A stretch of 64,000 nucleotides of DNA from NCBI RefSeq assembly GCF_003060825.1, contig NZ_CP028922.1:4247001-4311000 (forward strand). The letters are read 5' to 3'. Positions 1-9,531 of this stretch are shown one piece after another. The notes beneath the pieces were generated by a model. It did no database searches. It was not told the DNA's origin and saw only the letters and a list, made by a program, of their open reading frames with translations. How positions within the stretch are numbered: position 1 is the first letter of the stretch; every line of letters starts with the position of its first letter. Source of the stretch: Paenibacillus sp. CAA11. GTDB lineage: Bacteria; Bacillota; Bacilli; Paenibacillales; Paenibacillaceae. The translations under genes and the position numbers were made by a program.

Positions 1-581
1 TTAGCATCTTGCTGGCCCTCTCCCCAGAGATGAACATCATTCTGCTCGATAAAAACATAAGACAATTGATCCGTGGAGACTATGCCCAGCTGCTTCTCCC
101 AGGCCCCAATCGAATCTTCAGCTGCTTCTCCCATAATGAGGGACTCAAGCAGGGTCTGGCTCTCCGCCCCGGCTTCCTTCACCTGCTTCAGCCGCTGCCG
201 CTCAATCTTAGCGCTGAGCCCGCGTAAGGTCTCCGTGAATTCAGCTTCATCAATCGGCTTCAGCAGGAAATCATGAACTCCATAGCGAACAGCCTGCTGT
301 GCATATTTGAAGTCGTCATAGCCGCTGATAATGATGAATGCCGGGCTTACTCCGGAGTGCGTCACCACCTGGCGGATGAGCTCAAGACCGTCAAGCTCTG
401 GCATCCGGATATCTGTGATGACCAGCTCTGGCTGCAAGTTCTCAATAAGATGGAGGGCATCGGCTCCGTTGTCCGCCTCTTCGCGAATCCGAAATCCACA
501 GGCCTCCCAATCAATCAGCTTCCTTAGCCCCTTCCGGGTAAACACCTCATCATCCACCAAGATGGCATTATGCAGGTGCAT
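1..581 (-). CDS. YesN/AraC-type response regulator, 3' part outside window
   Basis: Response regulator of the YesN kind, which with YesM-type sensor kinases usually controls polysaccharide or oligosaccharide uptake and breakdown. Only the first 193 codons are present; the gene runs off the left edge. The receiver domain is complete: acidic pair D10-D11, phosphoacceptor D57 in VITDIRMP, switch residue S86 and K108 in LLKPIDE. A helical linker begins near residue 118. The expected C-terminal AraC helix-turn-helix lies outside the window and is inferred from the family. The ATG start (complement of 579-581) has a strong AAAGGAGG site upstream. It is divergent from the GntR/uxuA/uxuB genes, suggesting that it regulates a uronate or pectin-type oligosaccharide system, but the target is not visible here. 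Confidence 0.85.
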   Translation of the reverse strand, partial: MHLHNAILVDDEVFTRKGLRKLIDWEACGFRIREEADNGADALHLIENLQPELVITDIRMPELDGLELIRQVVTHSGVSPAFIIISGYDDFKYAQQAVRYGVHDFLLKPIDEAEFTETLRGLSAKIERQRLKQVKEAGAESQTLLESLIMGEAAEDSIGAWEKQLGIVSTDQLSYVFIEQNDVHLWGEGQQDA

Positions 582-780
582 GATCGTTCGCCTCCTTTAA
601 CCTCTTCCACAGATGAACAACTTCAGCCGCCTTATCCAATTTATATGTTGGACAGCGCTTTCAATAAATCAGTTTGCAGCAATAATTTTAAAAGATCTAC
701 CCCATGCAAAATTCATTCATGTGGATATATATAGAATGAACTAAAGAAATGAACGTTCAATCTATATTTGGATAATTATG

Positions 781-816
781 GTTCCATACTACCATACAAG
801 TATGGTAGTATGGAAC
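781..816. promoter_or_regulatory. 36-bp perfect palindrome, probable GntR-family operator
   Basis: Two 17-base arms (781-797 and 800-816) are exact reverse complements around a 2-base centre. Inside the palindrome the hexamer CCATAC occurs twice (784-789, 792-797) and its complement GTATGG twice (800-805, 808-813), every 8 bp. That gives four half-sites, fitting two dimers of a regulator. It lies about 105 bp before the gntR start in the 339-bp divergent gap 582-920 and has no U-run, so it is not a terminator. Autoregulation by the adjacent GntR protein is the natural inference. No convincing promoter hexamers were identified in the gap, which is otherwise AT-rich. Confidence 0.7.
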
Positions 817-920
817 AAACTGGATAACATCCTAGTATTCTGAATTCTATCCAGAAGTCCAAATTTCCTGGGAGCAAGCTTTAACAGTTGTTATCCCAGC
901 TGTCAGCAGGAGGTGAATTC

Positions 921-1613
921 ATGAATTCTCGCCTTTCTCCAAGCGGCCATTCTGCCGGAAACCTAGTCTACTCCCAGTTGAAAGAACAAATTATGAGCCT
1001 TGAGCTTGTGCCTGGCACGAATTTGTCCGAGAAGGAAACGGCCCTTGCCTGTAAGGTGAGCCGGACGCCTGTGCGCGAAAGCTTTGTGAGGCTGGCCCAG
1101 GAGGGCCTTGTGGTTGTGCTTCCCCAGCGAGGCACCCAAGTCTCGCTCATTGATCCCGATCAGGTAGAGGAAGCCCGCTTCATGCGGGAGCAACTGGAAA
1201 GAGCTATTATCCGCCTGGCCTGTGAAGCTTTTCCCAAGGATCAGCTTATGGCTCTGGAGCACAACCTGGAACTGCAGCAGGAGTGCATCCGCCAGCATGA
1301 CGGTCATGGCATGTTCAAGTTAGATGAAGCCTTCCATCGACTACTATTTGAAGGCTGCCGCAAGCTTGCCACCTGGTCTGTCCTTCAGCACATGAATGCC
1401 CATTTGAACCGAAGCCGTATGCTGTGGCTCACCACCGATCCGAGCTGGGAGCATCTTTACGAACAGCACTGTGAACTGATTGAAGCCATTCGACAACACG
1501 AGAGGCACCAGGCGGATTCCCTCATGCAGGAGCATTTAAGTTTGAGCATTTCTGACTTAAGCCTGCTCCGGGGTAAATATCCCGATTATTTTGCAGAACC
1601 CCGAGAACTGTAG
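921..1613 (+). CDS. GntR family, FCD-subfamily transcriptional regulator (UxuR/ExuR-like)
   Basis: 230-residue regulator with an N-terminal winged helix (about residues 15-75, including SRTPVRESFVRLAQEGLV) and an all-helical C-terminal FCD effector domain (about 85-215). In this subfamily the FCD domain binds a small carboxylic acid or sugar acid, often through a metal. The start at 921 is chosen over an in-frame ATG 33 bp upstream because AGGAGG lies 7 bases before it. The gene is followed after 66 bp by uxuA and a UxuB-type dehydrogenase, so it probably represses hexuronate catabolism in response to a uronate or a breakdown intermediate. The palindrome at 781-816 is the likely binding site. 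The ligand is inferred from context only. Confidence 0.85.
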   Translation: MNSRLSPSGHSAGNLVYSQLKEQIMSLELVPGTNLSEKETALACKVSRTPVRESFVRLAQEGLVVVLPQRGTQVSLIDPDQVEEARFMREQLERAIIRLACEAFPKDQLMALEHNLELQQECIRQHDGHGMFKLDEAFHRLLFEGCRKLATWSVLQHMNAHLNRSRMLWLTTDPSWEHLYEQHCELIEAIRQHERHQADSLMQEHLSLSISDLSLLRGKYPDYFAEPREL

Positions 1614-1679
1614 GCAGCAGAGAGATTTTCTAACCCTTCATAGAGTCGGCATACAAATTCTATTAAGGCGGTGAAATGT

Positions 1680-2795
1680 ATGCGCATGGTATTTCGCTGG
1701 TTTGGCGAAGACAATGATACTGTCTCGCTGGAACAGATCAAGCAAATTCCCGGTGTAGAGGGAATCGTATGGTCCCTCCACGATATTCCTGCGGGAGAAG
1801 AGTGGCCGCTGCCGCGCATTTTGGAGATGCAGAAGCTGGCTAGCCGTTCCGGCTTTCATCTTGACGTTGTGGAGAGTGTGAATGTGCACGAGGATATTAA
1901 GCTGGGGCTTCCAACCCGCGATCTCTACATCCAGAACTACATTCGAACCCTGGAGAAGCTGGCCCAGGTGGGCGTGAAGGTGGTCTGCTATAACTTCATG
2001 CCTGTCTTTGACTGGGTCCGGACCAGCCTGAACCACCCTTCCGGGGACGGCTCGACTGCATTATTTTTTGAAAAAGCCAAAATCGAAGGAATCGATCCCT
2101 TCAAGCTGGTGGAGCTGATTAATCGGGACAGCACCCTCACCATGCCCGGCTGGGAACCGGAGCGGCTGGGGCATCTCACCTCCCTGTTTCAGGCCTATCA
2201 AGGGGTGACCGAGGAGGAGCTGTGGGACAACCTCAAATACTTCCTGGATGCTGTCATTCCTGCCGCTGAGCGCAGCGGCATTGCTATGGCCATTCATCCG
2301 GATGACCCGCCGTGGCCGCTCTTTGGCCTACCCCGCATCTTGACCTGCCAGGCGAACCTGCGGAGATTCCTGCAGCTGCATGACAGTCCGGCCAGCGGAA
2401 TCACCTTGTGCAGCGGCTCCCTTGGCGCTAACCCGGACAATGATCTCATCTCGATGATTCATGAGTTTAAAGACCGAATTCCTTTTGCCCATATTCGCAA
2501 CGTGCGCGTTTTCGATAACGGAGATTTCATTGAAACCTCCCACCGGACCCAGGACGGAACCGTAGATATTGCAGGCATTGTTAAAGCCTATTATAACAGC
2601 GGTTTCAAGGGATATTGCAGACCTGATCACGGACGTCATCTCTGGGGGGAGATCTGCCGTCCAGGTTACGGCCTGTATGACCGCGCCCTCGGCATCATGT
2701 ACCTGTGGGGGCTTTGGGATGCCTATCAAACAAGTAGCGAGCAGTCCATTTCCAGCAAAGTGAGGGAAGATGATGAACAACCTGCCGAAGCATGA
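1680..2795 (+). CDS. uxuA: Mannonate dehydratase
   Basis: UxuA dehydrates D-mannonate to 2-keto-3-deoxygluconate in glucuronate breakdown. The 371-residue product has the characteristic N-terminus ([17 protein letters not shown]) and conserved metal and substrate-site stretches such as [17 protein letters not shown] and the C-terminal [11 protein letters not shown], as expected for this TIM-barrel enzyme. Length is close to known family members. The ATG at 1680 is preferred to the in-frame GTG at 1671 because GGCGG lies at proper distance and the GTG overlaps that site. The last 26 bases overlap the next gene, indicating translational coupling. Isomerase, aldolase and transporter genes of the pathway are not in this window. 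Confidence 0.92.
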   Translation: MRMVFRWFGEDNDTVSLEQIKQIPGVEGIVWSLHDIPAGEEWPLPRILEMQKLASRSGFHLDVVESVNVHEDIKLGLPTRDLYIQNYIRTLEKLAQVGVKVVCYNFMPVFDWVRTSLNHPSGDGSTALFFEKAKIEGIDPFKLVELINRDSTLTMPGWEPERLGHLTSLFQAYQGVTEEELWDNLKYFLDAVIPAAERSGIAMAIHPDDPPWPLFGLPRILTCQANLRRFLQLHDSPASGITLCSGSLGANPDNDLISMIHEFKDRIPFAHIRNVRVFDNGDFIETSHRTQDGTVDIAGIVKAYYNSGFKGYCRPDHGRHLWGEICRPGYGLYDRALGIMYLWGLWDAYQTSSEQSISSKVREDDEQPAEA

Positions 2796-3627
2796 AGCCT
2801 TGATGGGAAAAGTCGCTGTCATTACAGGCGGCTCCGGCGTCCTCTGCCGCGCCATGGCACTGGAGCTGGCCCATCAGGGCGCCAAGGTAGCCATTCTGGG
2901 CCGGACAGCGGAGAAATGTAAACAGGTGGCCGAAGAGATTCACGCTGCTGGCGGCACAGCCATCGCCGCTGTCTGTGATGTGACGGACGCGGATAGTGTG
3001 CGAGCTGCCGAAGCCAGCGTGCGGGAGCAGCTGGGCCCGTGCGATATCCTGATTAACGGTGCCGGAGGCAATCAGCCGGGAGCGAATACGACCCATGAAC
3101 GATTCGATCCGGAGGATCTGAATCATCCAGAGGTCACCACCTTCTTCGATTTGGGTCTCAAGGACGTTCGCAAGGTGATGGATATCAATTTCACCGGCAC
3201 CCTAATACCAACGCAAATCTTCGCCAAGGGCATGATCTCCCGTCCCGGCGCGGTGGTGATCAACATTTCCTCCATGAGTGCGCCCTGCCCGATGACCAAA
3301 GTGCCCGCATACAGCGCAGCCAAGGCCGCGATTAATAACTTCACCCAGTGGCTTGCCGTTCACCTGGCCGAGGCCGGAATCCGGGTCAACGCGATCGCCC
3401 CCGGCTTCTTCCTGACCGACCAGAACCGCAGCCTGCTAACCCATCCCGACGGATCCTTGACAGAACGGTCTCATAAAATTATCACCCATACCCCGATGAA
3501 GCGTTTTGGCGTACCGGAGGATCTCCTCGGTACCCTGCTCTGGCTCGTGGATGAGCGGTGTTCTGGCTTTGTAACCGGGATCGTAATCCCGGTCGATGGG
3601 GGATTTATGGCGTATTCGGGGGTATAG
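2770..3627 (+). CDS. uxuB: SDR-family D-mannonate oxidoreductase (UxuB/YjmF-type)
   Basis: Short-chain dehydrogenase of 285 residues, likely reducing fructuronate to D-mannonate with NAD(H), the step before UxuA. Visible features are a nucleotide-binding loop TGGSGVLC (19-26), NGAGG (about 96-100), serine at 167/168 and the catalytic Y181-x-x-x-K185 in YSAAK. The loop lacks the last glycine of the usual TGxxxGxG pattern. Insertion-containing SDRs of this type paired with uxuA are known in Bacillus (YjmF), so the name rests on both sequence style and the overlap with uxuA. Two adjacent ATGs (2770, 2773) are possible starts behind GAGGGAAG. The gene ends 24 bp before the 3' end of the group II intron and converges with it. 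Confidence 0.82.
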   Translation: MMNNLPKHEALMGKVAVITGGSGVLCRAMALELAHQGAKVAILGRTAEKCKQVAEEIHAAGGTAIAAVCDVTDADSVRAAEASVREQLGPCDILINGAGGNQPGANTTHERFDPEDLNHPEVTTFFDLGLKDVRKVMDINFTGTLIPTQIFAKGMISRPGAVVINISSMSAPCPMTKVPAYSAAKAAINNFTQWLAVHLAEAGIRVNAIAPGFFLTDQNRSLLTHPDGSLTERSHKIITHTPMKRFGVPEDLLGTLLWLVDERCSGFVTGIVIPVDGGFMAYSGV

Positions 3628-3651
3628 GTTCGCTAAAAAACAACAATTATA

Positions 3652-5555
3652 ATCGAGTAGGAGGCTATTCATTAGATGAGTAGCCGACCTCTCACACCAC
3701 CGTACGTACCGTTCGGTATACGGCGGTTCAACCGCATAAGTGCAATTTACGTACACGCTCGTATTGCGCAGGAAAGTCATAATATCCTGCCTGTACGAGC
3801 TTTTTGTTTGTTATGGAACGAGACAACACTGGACTTCCGGCGATGCGCCAGTACCCGAGACGGGAATTGCCCCACTGGTAAGCCTGCCATTCCGGTATCC
3901 CCAGCTTCCGCAGGTTTTGTACTTTTGTTCGCGGCTTTTTCCACTGTTTCCAGATGTACATCCGCAGTCGTCTTCGCAACCATTCGCTCCAGCTTTGCAG
4001 GATCCGTTTCATGTCGGCCACATAGTAGTAACCAATCCATCCCCGAATGTAGACTTTCACCTTTTCCATGACTTGGCGAACATTTCTGCCCTGGCTGCGA
4101 CTTGTGAGTTCTTTCAACTTCTTCTTCGCTTTTGCGAGGGATTGTCCATGGGCACGGATATACATGCCGTTCTTGTTCTTTCCCAGGGCAAAGCCGAGAA
4201 ATTTGAAGTGCTTTCGAGCCACTACGCTACCGACCTTACTTTTCTGCGTATTGATCTGGAGTCTCAGTTTGGTCTCCAGGTACTTTCCGCAGGATTCCAG
4301 TAGCCGCACCGCTGCCCGTTTGCTTTTGGCAAGCACCACAATATCGTCCGCATAGCGGATGACGTTCACTCCGCGGCCTTTCATCTCTTGGTCAAATTCG
4401 TTCAGGTAGATGTTCGCCAGAAGCGGCGACAGGGGGCCTCCCTGAGGGGAGCCTTCTTCTGTTTTGCAGTGCACCCCGTTCTCCATAACCCCACTTTTCA
4501 GGTATCTCTTAATCAGTTCGGTTACGCGTCTGTCCTGAATTTGTTTGCGCAAAAGATGCATAAGCAGCTCATGATTCAGCGTGTCGAAGTATTTGGAGAG
4601 GTCGATTTCTACTGCGTAGCCGTATCCCTGTTCTGCATAGTCTTTCACCTTGCGAATGGCCTGTTGTGCGCTCCGACCGGGGCGGTAGCCATAGCTTCCC
4701 TCCGAGAAGAGCGGCTCGAACAGGGGCTGGAGCTGCTGGGCGACTGCCTGCTGAATCACTCGGTCTACGACCGTGGGTATGCCAAGCTTCCGTACTCCGC
4801 TTCCATCTGCTTTGGGAATTTCCTTGCGCCGTACTGGGCTGGGCTTGTATCTGCCTTCCCGGATCTTTTGCAACAGCTCGTCTCTATGTTCCTGCAGCCA
4901 GGGTAGCGCGTCTTCTACGGTCATTCCGTCGATTCCTGGCGCTCCATGGTTGCGTTTGACCTGTTTGTAGGCTCTGTTCAAATTGTCTCTGTCCAGAATC
5001 TGCTCCAGCAGGTCTGTTGCACCGCCTCTTTCTTTACGTTCCCGAGTGCCGGCGCTCCGCACTCCCGCATGCTCTTCGCGTTCCACGCTATTCCTTTGCA
5101 GGTAGCCCTTTCGGTATTCTGCTTTCATCGCGTCAGCTCTCCTTTCGGTATGTACTCGAGACTTACGATTGTTCGGCCCTTCCCCGAAAAAAAAACCCTT
5201 CCGGGTACTATGGCCTCTGCTGACTTCTCACAGCAAGCTTTACTCCGTCTTTCGGTTTTTTTTTCCTACTTGTCGTCTGTGAGACCTCCCCGGGTAAGAG
5301 CGATAACCTTCCCCTCATCTATCTGCCACATTTACACCATGGGATTCGGGCAGTATTGGACTTTGCTTTGTAGTGCAAGCTCGTCCGTCCCATGATGCCT
5401 TCTATGTGATTTCTGTTCGTCAGACCGAGGGTTTGCCTCCGGCTTCCTTCAGATTCCGCCTCGCGGCGGACACCCTTGCCTTCAGCTAACAGTTCCTACT
5501 GCCAAGCCTGTAGCGGACTTTCACCGCCGAGTTATCGCCCATGCCGGGCGCACAC
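3652..5555 (-). mobile_element. Group II intron, class C (IIC), apparently full length
   Basis: Read on the minus strand, the element begins near 5555 (or 5553) with GTGTGCGCCCGGCATGGGCG, a bacterial group II intron 5' end, and finishes at 3652 with CTCCTACTCGAT, the 3' end style of IIC introns such as that of Oceanobacillus iheyensis. Domain V is at 3686-3729, with the CCGCCGTAT/GTACGGTGG stem and a GAAC-type loop; domain VI follows with arms around 3657-3683. The RNA scaffold of domains I-IV occupies roughly 5129-5555, where no other gene is present. Insertion lies directly after the U-run of a hairpin terminator (5557-5604), the preferred target of class C introns. The maturase reading frame is intact, so the intron may still be active. 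Confidence 0.92.
3728..5128 (-). CDS. ltrA: Group II intron reverse transcriptase/maturase
   Basis: The 466-residue intron-encoded protein has reverse transcriptase motifs including AVEIDLSKYFDTLNHELL, EGSPQGGPLSPLLANIYL and the catalytic RYADD, followed by the maturase X domain (around residues 330-420, with IRGWIGYYYVADM). No HNH/endonuclease domain follows, which is typical of class C introns that use single-stranded DNA at terminators or replication forks. The ATG is preceded by AAAGGAG. Its stop codon TGA (3728-3730) overlaps the first bases of domain V, another class C habit. The protein splices its own intron and drives reverse splicing into new terminator sites. No frameshift or missing motif is seen. 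Confidence 0.95.
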   Translation of the reverse strand: MKAEYRKGYLQRNSVEREEHAGVRSAGTRERKERGGATDLLEQILDRDNLNRAYKQVKRNHGAPGIDGMTVEDALPWLQEHRDELLQKIREGRYKPSPVRRKEIPKADGSGVRKLGIPTVVDRVIQQAVAQQLQPLFEPLFSEGSYGYRPGRSAQQAIRKVKDYAEQGYGYAVEIDLSKYFDTLNHELLMHLLRKQIQDRRVTELIKRYLKSGVMENGVHCKTEEGSPQGGPLSPLLANIYLNEFDQEMKGRGVNVIRYADDIVVLAKSKRAAVRLLESCGKYLETKLRLQINTQKSKVGSVVARKHFKFLGFALGKNKNGMYIRAHGQSLAKAKKKLKELTSRSQGRNVRQVMEKVKVYIRGWIGYYYVADMKRILQSWSEWLRRRLRMYIWKQWKKPRTKVQNLRKLGIPEWQAYQWGNSRLGYWRIAGSPVLSRSITNKKLVQAGYYDFPAQYERVRKLHLCG

Positions 5556-5556
5556 T

Positions 5557-5604
5557 AAAAAACAACAGGCACCGCAAAGTCCGGCGGAACCTGTTGTTTT
5601 TTTA
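5557..5604 (-). terminator. Bidirectional hairpin terminator after argH, intron target site
   Basis: Arms AACAACAGG (5561-5569) and CCTGTTGTT (5590-5598) enclose an inner GC-rich stem. Runs of six or seven A/T flank both sides, giving a U-tract on either strand. On the minus strand it ends the arginine operon, and the group II intron starts immediately after its U-tract. It also sits downstream of the plus-strand uxu genes, beyond the intron. Confidence 0.9.
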
Positions 5605-5698
5605 CGATTAAAGCAGCCTAGTCACAATAGATGGTACAAGCAGCTGTAGGCTATCTTACTTATTGAGTGGCAGCCATGCCTAATGTCTCTCTTTTCAA

Positions 5699-7117
5699 CT
5701 AGTTCTCATTTTTCGTCTCATGCGCCTGAAGCCACACTTGCGTCTCTGCAAGCTTGCTCTCCGCACGGGAGATGGCTGCTACGACCTGAGGAGTTGCTGT
5801 TCCGCCGTATACATTGCGAGCATTCACAACGGTCTCCGGCTGCAGCACGCCGTAGATGGTGTCGTCAAACAGTGGAGAGAACTGCTTAAACTCCTCCAGC
5901 GTAAGGTCCAGCAGGTACTTTCCGTTCTGAATACAGTACAGCACCGTCTTGCCGATCACCTCATGCGCCTGGCGGAACGGGAGCCCCTTGCCGACAAGGA
6001 AGTCCGCAATATCCGTTGCATTGGAGAAGTCCTGGTTCACCGCTTCGCGCATCCGTCCGGTGTTCACCTTCATCGTCGCGATCATCGGTGCGAACAGCTG
6101 CAGTGCCCCCTGCAAGGTGGCTACAGTATCGAACATGCCTTCCTTATCTTCCTGCATGTCCTTATTGTACGCCAGCGGCAGCGACTTCAGCACGGTCAAC
6201 AGCCCGAAGAGATTGCCATAGACCCGGCCTGTCTTACCGCGCACCAGCTCAGCTACGTCAGGGTTTTTCTTCTGCGGCATGATGCTGCTGCCTGTACAGA
6301 AGGCATCATCCAGTTCAACGAAGCGGAACTCCGTGCTGCTCCATAGCACCAGCTCCTCGCACAGACGGGACAGGTGCATCATTATAATGGAGGCCCCGGA
6401 TAAGAACTCCAGAATGAAATCCCGGTCGCTCACCGCATCCAGGCTGTTCTCATAGACGCTGTCAAAGCCCAGCTGCTCGGCCACAAAATGCCGATCAATC
6501 GGGAAGGTCGTTCCCGCCAGCGCGCCTGCTCCCAGCGGAAGCACGTTAATGCGTTTGTAGCTGTCCTGCAGCCGTTCAATATCCCGCTGGAACATGGACA
6601 CGTAAGCCATCAGATGATGAGCGAACAGAATCGGCTGCGCCCGCTGCAGATGCGTATACCCCGGAATGATGGTCTCCGTATTAGCTTGAGCCTGACCGAT
6701 TAGCGCCTCCTGCAATCCATGCAGCAGGCCCGTAATTTCCACAACGCGTGCACGCAGGTACAGATGCATATCCGTCGCAACCTGGTCGTTGCGGCTGCGC
6801 CCAGTGTGCAGCTTTCCGCCTACAGGCCCGATTTTCTCGATCAGATTCTTCTCGATATTCATATGAATATCTTCATCCGATACAGAATACTCCAGCTCCC
6901 CCCGGCGGATCTTGCCGAGCACAGCATTCAAGCCTTCCTTGATCTTCTCAACATCCTCTGCCGGAACAATCCCGCATTTGCCAAGCATCGTCACATGCGC
7001 CAGGCTTCCCTGCACATCCTCCTCCGCCAGTGCTTTATCAAAACCGATGGATGCAGTATATTCCTCCACCAGCCGATTGGTCTGCTTCGTAAACCGGCCA
7101 CCCCACAGCTTGCTCAC
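5699..7117 (-). CDS. argH: Argininosuccinate lyase
   Basis: ArgH splits argininosuccinate into arginine and fumarate, the last step of arginine synthesis. The 472-residue product shows the fumarase/aspartase-superfamily signature [11 protein letters not shown] (about 276-286) carrying the catalytic serine loop, and the conserved TH at 155-156 in [10 protein letters not shown]. The start is taken as GTG at 7117 (VSKLWGGRF), 9 bases after AAGGAG. A longer frame from an upstream TTG adds 14 residues (LFLQKQ...) not expected in the family. It is last in argCJBDFGH and is closed by the terminator at 5557-5604. Confidence 0.97.
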   Translation of the reverse strand: MSKLWGGRFTKQTNRLVEEYTASIGFDKALAEEDVQGSLAHVTMLGKCGIVPAEDVEKIKEGLNAVLGKIRRGELEYSVSDEDIHMNIEKNLIEKIGPVGGKLHTGRSRNDQVATDMHLYLRARVVEITGLLHGLQEALIGQAQANTETIIPGYTHLQRAQPILFAHHLMAYVSMFQRDIERLQDSYKRINVLPLGAGALAGTTFPIDRHFVAEQLGFDSVYENSLDAVSDRDFILEFLSGASIIMMHLSRLCEELVLWSSTEFRFVELDDAFCTGSSIMPQKKNPDVAELVRGKTGRVYGNLFGLLTVLKSLPLAYNKDMQEDKEGMFDTVATLQGALQLFAPMIATMKVNTGRMREAVNQDFSNATDIADFLVGKGLPFRQAHEVIGKTVLYCIQNGKYLLDLTLEEFKQFSPLFDDTIYGVLQPETVVNARNVYGGTATPQVVAAISRAESKLAETQVWLQAHETKNEN

Positions 7118-7280
7118 CTGGTCCAACTCCTTGTCATCTTGTTTTTGCAAAAATAGCAAGCCGCCTCTCGCCCATACTCCAGCGGAAAGCGGCTGCTGTC
7201 GGTCTATCGGTCTATCTTTCTAACTGTCTGGTTTGTTTTATTTGTGTTTATCTCAATAAGCCCCTAGGGCACTCCCTGTC

Positions 7281-8516
7281 TTAGCCTTTATTCTGTTCCA
7301 CTCCGGAACCTACCTTCAGACGAAGGGCGTTCAGGCGGATAAAACCAGTAGCGTCCCCCTGATCATAAGCCTGCGTTGGGTCGGCCTCCATGGTCGCAAT
7401 ATTCGGGTTGTACAAGCTGACCGGACTTTTCACGCCAGCGCCGATGATGTTGCCTTTGTACAGCTTCAGCCGCACCGTTCCGGAGACATTCTTCTGGCTC
7501 TCCGTAACCAGTGCCTGGATGGCGATCCGCTCAGGAGCGAACCAGAAGCCGTTATAGACAAGCGTGCTGTAGCGGGTAAGCAAGCTGTCGCGGACATTCA
7601 TCACTTCCCGGTCCATCGTCAAAGATTCCATTTTGCGGTGTGCGGTAAACAGAATCGAGCCCCCTGGCGTCTCATACACGCCCCGGCTCTTCATGCCGAC
7701 AAAGCGGTTCTCAACCATATCGATCCGGCCGATGCCATGCTTGCCGCCAAGCTCGTTCAGCTTCTCCATCACGCCAAGCGGCTCCAGCTTCTCGCCATTG
7801 ATGGCGACTACATTGCCCTGATCAAATTCTAGCTCCACATATTCCGCCTCATCCGGCGCATCCTCCGGATCGACGCTGAGCAGATACATATCCTTGCTCT
7901 CAGGAGCGCTCGCATCGAACCAAGGGTCCTCCAGCACGCCGCTCTCATAACTGATATGCAGCAAGTTGCGGTCGGTGGAGTAAGGCTTGGCCGCAGAGGC
8001 CGTTACCGGAATTCCATGCTCCTCTGCATAGGCAATCATCTCCGCACGTCCTGGGAAGCGCTCGCGGAACGCTGGCAGCCGCCAAGGCGCAATCACCTGA
8101 ATCTCCGGCGCCAGTGCCGCCGCATTCAGCTCGAAGCGCACCTGGTCATTCCCTTTGCCTGTCGCCCCGTGAGCGATCGCTGTCGCGCCTTCGGCACGGG
8201 CAATCTCCACCATGCGCTTGGCAATCAGCGGGCGGGCGATACTGGTGCCGAGCAGGTACTGCCCTTCATACTGCGCACCCGCCTGGAACATCGGGAAGAT
8301 GAAATCCTTGGCGAATTCTTCGCGAAGATCGTCAATATAAACCTTGGAAGCGCCTGTAGCGAGCGCCTTGGCTTCCAGGCCGTCCAGCTCCTCCCTCTGT
8401 CCGATGTCTGCCGTGAAGGCGATAATCTCTGCATCATAGGTTTCCTTGAGCCACTTCAGGATAATCGACGTATCCAGTCCCCCGGAATACGCAAGTACGA
8501 TTTTTTCTTTTGCCAT
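7281..8516 (-). CDS. argG: Argininosuccinate synthase
   Basis: ArgG joins citrulline and aspartate using ATP to make argininosuccinate. The 411-residue protein opens with the N-type ATP pyrophosphatase P-loop AYSGGLDTS (9-17), and further family landmarks such as [13 protein letters not shown] follow. Length is normal for the bacterial enzyme. The ATG follows AAGGGG at a somewhat long distance. The gap to argH (7118-7280) contains no clear terminator, so both genes are likely on one transcript. Confidence 0.97.
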   Translation of the reverse strand: MAKEKIVLAYSGGLDTSIILKWLKETYDAEIIAFTADIGQREELDGLEAKALATGASKVYIDDLREEFAKDFIFPMFQAGAQYEGQYLLGTSIARPLIAKRMVEIARAEGATAIAHGATGKGNDQVRFELNAAALAPEIQVIAPWRLPAFRERFPGRAEMIAYAEEHGIPVTASAAKPYSTDRNLLHISYESGVLEDPWFDASAPESKDMYLLSVDPEDAPDEAEYVELEFDQGNVVAINGEKLEPLGVMEKLNELGGKHGIGRIDMVENRFVGMKSRGVYETPGGSILFTAHRKMESLTMDREVMNVRDSLLTRYSTLVYNGFWFAPERIAIQALVTESQKNVSGTVRLKLYKGNIIGAGVKSPVSLYNPNIATMEADPTQAYDQGDATGFIRLNALRLKVGSGVEQNKG

Positions 8517-8570
8517 TGTAAAATATACCCCTTCCGATTCAGCATCTTACGCTTGAAATTCTACAGTCAT

Positions 8571-9527
8571 TTATCCTATCAAAGCGGCCATCAGCGCCTT
8601 CTGCGCGTGCAGCCGGTTCTCCGCCTGATCAAAAATAATCGAGTGCTCGCCATCAATCACCCCGGCGCTGACTTCCTCACCGCGATGGGCAGGCAGACAG
8701 TGCAAGAACAGATAATCCGGCTTCGCATGACGCGCAAGCTCCTCATTAACCTGATAAGCTGCAAACGCCGCTTCTCTTGCTTTCTGCTCCTCTTCAAATC
8801 CCATGCTAGCCCAAACGTCCGTATAAATCACATCAGCATCTGTAACGGCCTTAACTGGGTCCTCCACAATCTCAATCTTCGCCCCGGTTGCCTGTGCGAT
8901 CTCCTGAGCATCCGCTGTAATTTGCGCGTCCGGTTCATAACCCTTCGGACAAGCCACCGTTACGTCTACCCCAAGCTTGGCCCCGCCAATCATCAGGGAG
9001 TGCGCCATATTGTTGCCGTCGCCGATGTAGGCTAGCTTGAGCCCCTTCAGCTTGCCTTTATGTTCATAAATCGTCTGAAAATCCGCCAGCACCTGACAAG
9101 GATGGGCCAGATCACTAAGGCCGTTGATGACAGGAATCGTAGCATAGCGCGCCAAATCGACAACATTTTCATGCCCAAAGGTACGGATCATCAAGCCGTC
9201 CAGGTAACGGGACATCACGCCTGCAGTATCATGAATCGTCTCGCCACGGCCCAGCTGAATGTCATTCTTGCTGAGGAACAGCGCGTGCCCGCCAAGCTGG
9301 AATACCCCAACCTCGAAGGAGACCCGGGTTCTTGTGGACGATTTCTCGAAAATAAGACCCACCGTCTTCCCCTTCAACGGCTGATAAGTCTCCCCGGTCT
9401 TCTGCTTATGCTTGATCTCTATCGCCAGATCGATCAAATATTGAATCTCCTCGGTGGAATAGTCGGTTAGTTCGATGAAATCGCGTCCGCTGAGGTTGTG
9501 TACCTTGCCTGCTTCTGCCAAACTCAT
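8571..9527 (-). CDS. argF: Ornithine carbamoyltransferase
   Basis: ArgF transfers the carbamoyl group from carbamoyl phosphate to ornithine, giving citrulline. The 318-residue protein carries all three signatures: carbamoyl-phosphate loop SSTRTR (63-68), HPCQ (142-145) and ornithine-site HCLP (276-279). The ATG has AGGAGGAAG upstream, inside the end of argD, leaving only 4 bases between the genes. In B. subtilis carAB sits between argD and argF; here it is absent and carbamoyl phosphate must come from elsewhere. Position in a biosynthetic operon argues against the catabolic arcB homologue. Confidence 0.97.
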   Translation of the reverse strand: MSLAEAGKVHNLSGRDFIELTDYSTEEIQYLIDLAIEIKHKQKTGETYQPLKGKTVGLIFEKSSTRTRVSFEVGVFQLGGHALFLSKNDIQLGRGETIHDTAGVMSRYLDGLMIRTFGHENVVDLARYATIPVINGLSDLAHPCQVLADFQTIYEHKGKLKGLKLAYIGDGNNMAHSLMIGGAKLGVDVTVACPKGYEPDAQITADAQEIAQATGAKIEIVEDPVKAVTDADVIYTDVWASMGFEEEQKAREAAFAAYQVNEELARHAKPDYLFLHCLPAHRGEEVSAGVIDGEHSIIFDQAENRLHAQKALMAALIG

Positions 9528-9531
9528 GATT

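Noticed and set aside
7956-9035. 359-codon plus-strand frame opposite argG and argF
   Set aside because: Covers two strong enzyme genes on the other strand and shows no coding features.
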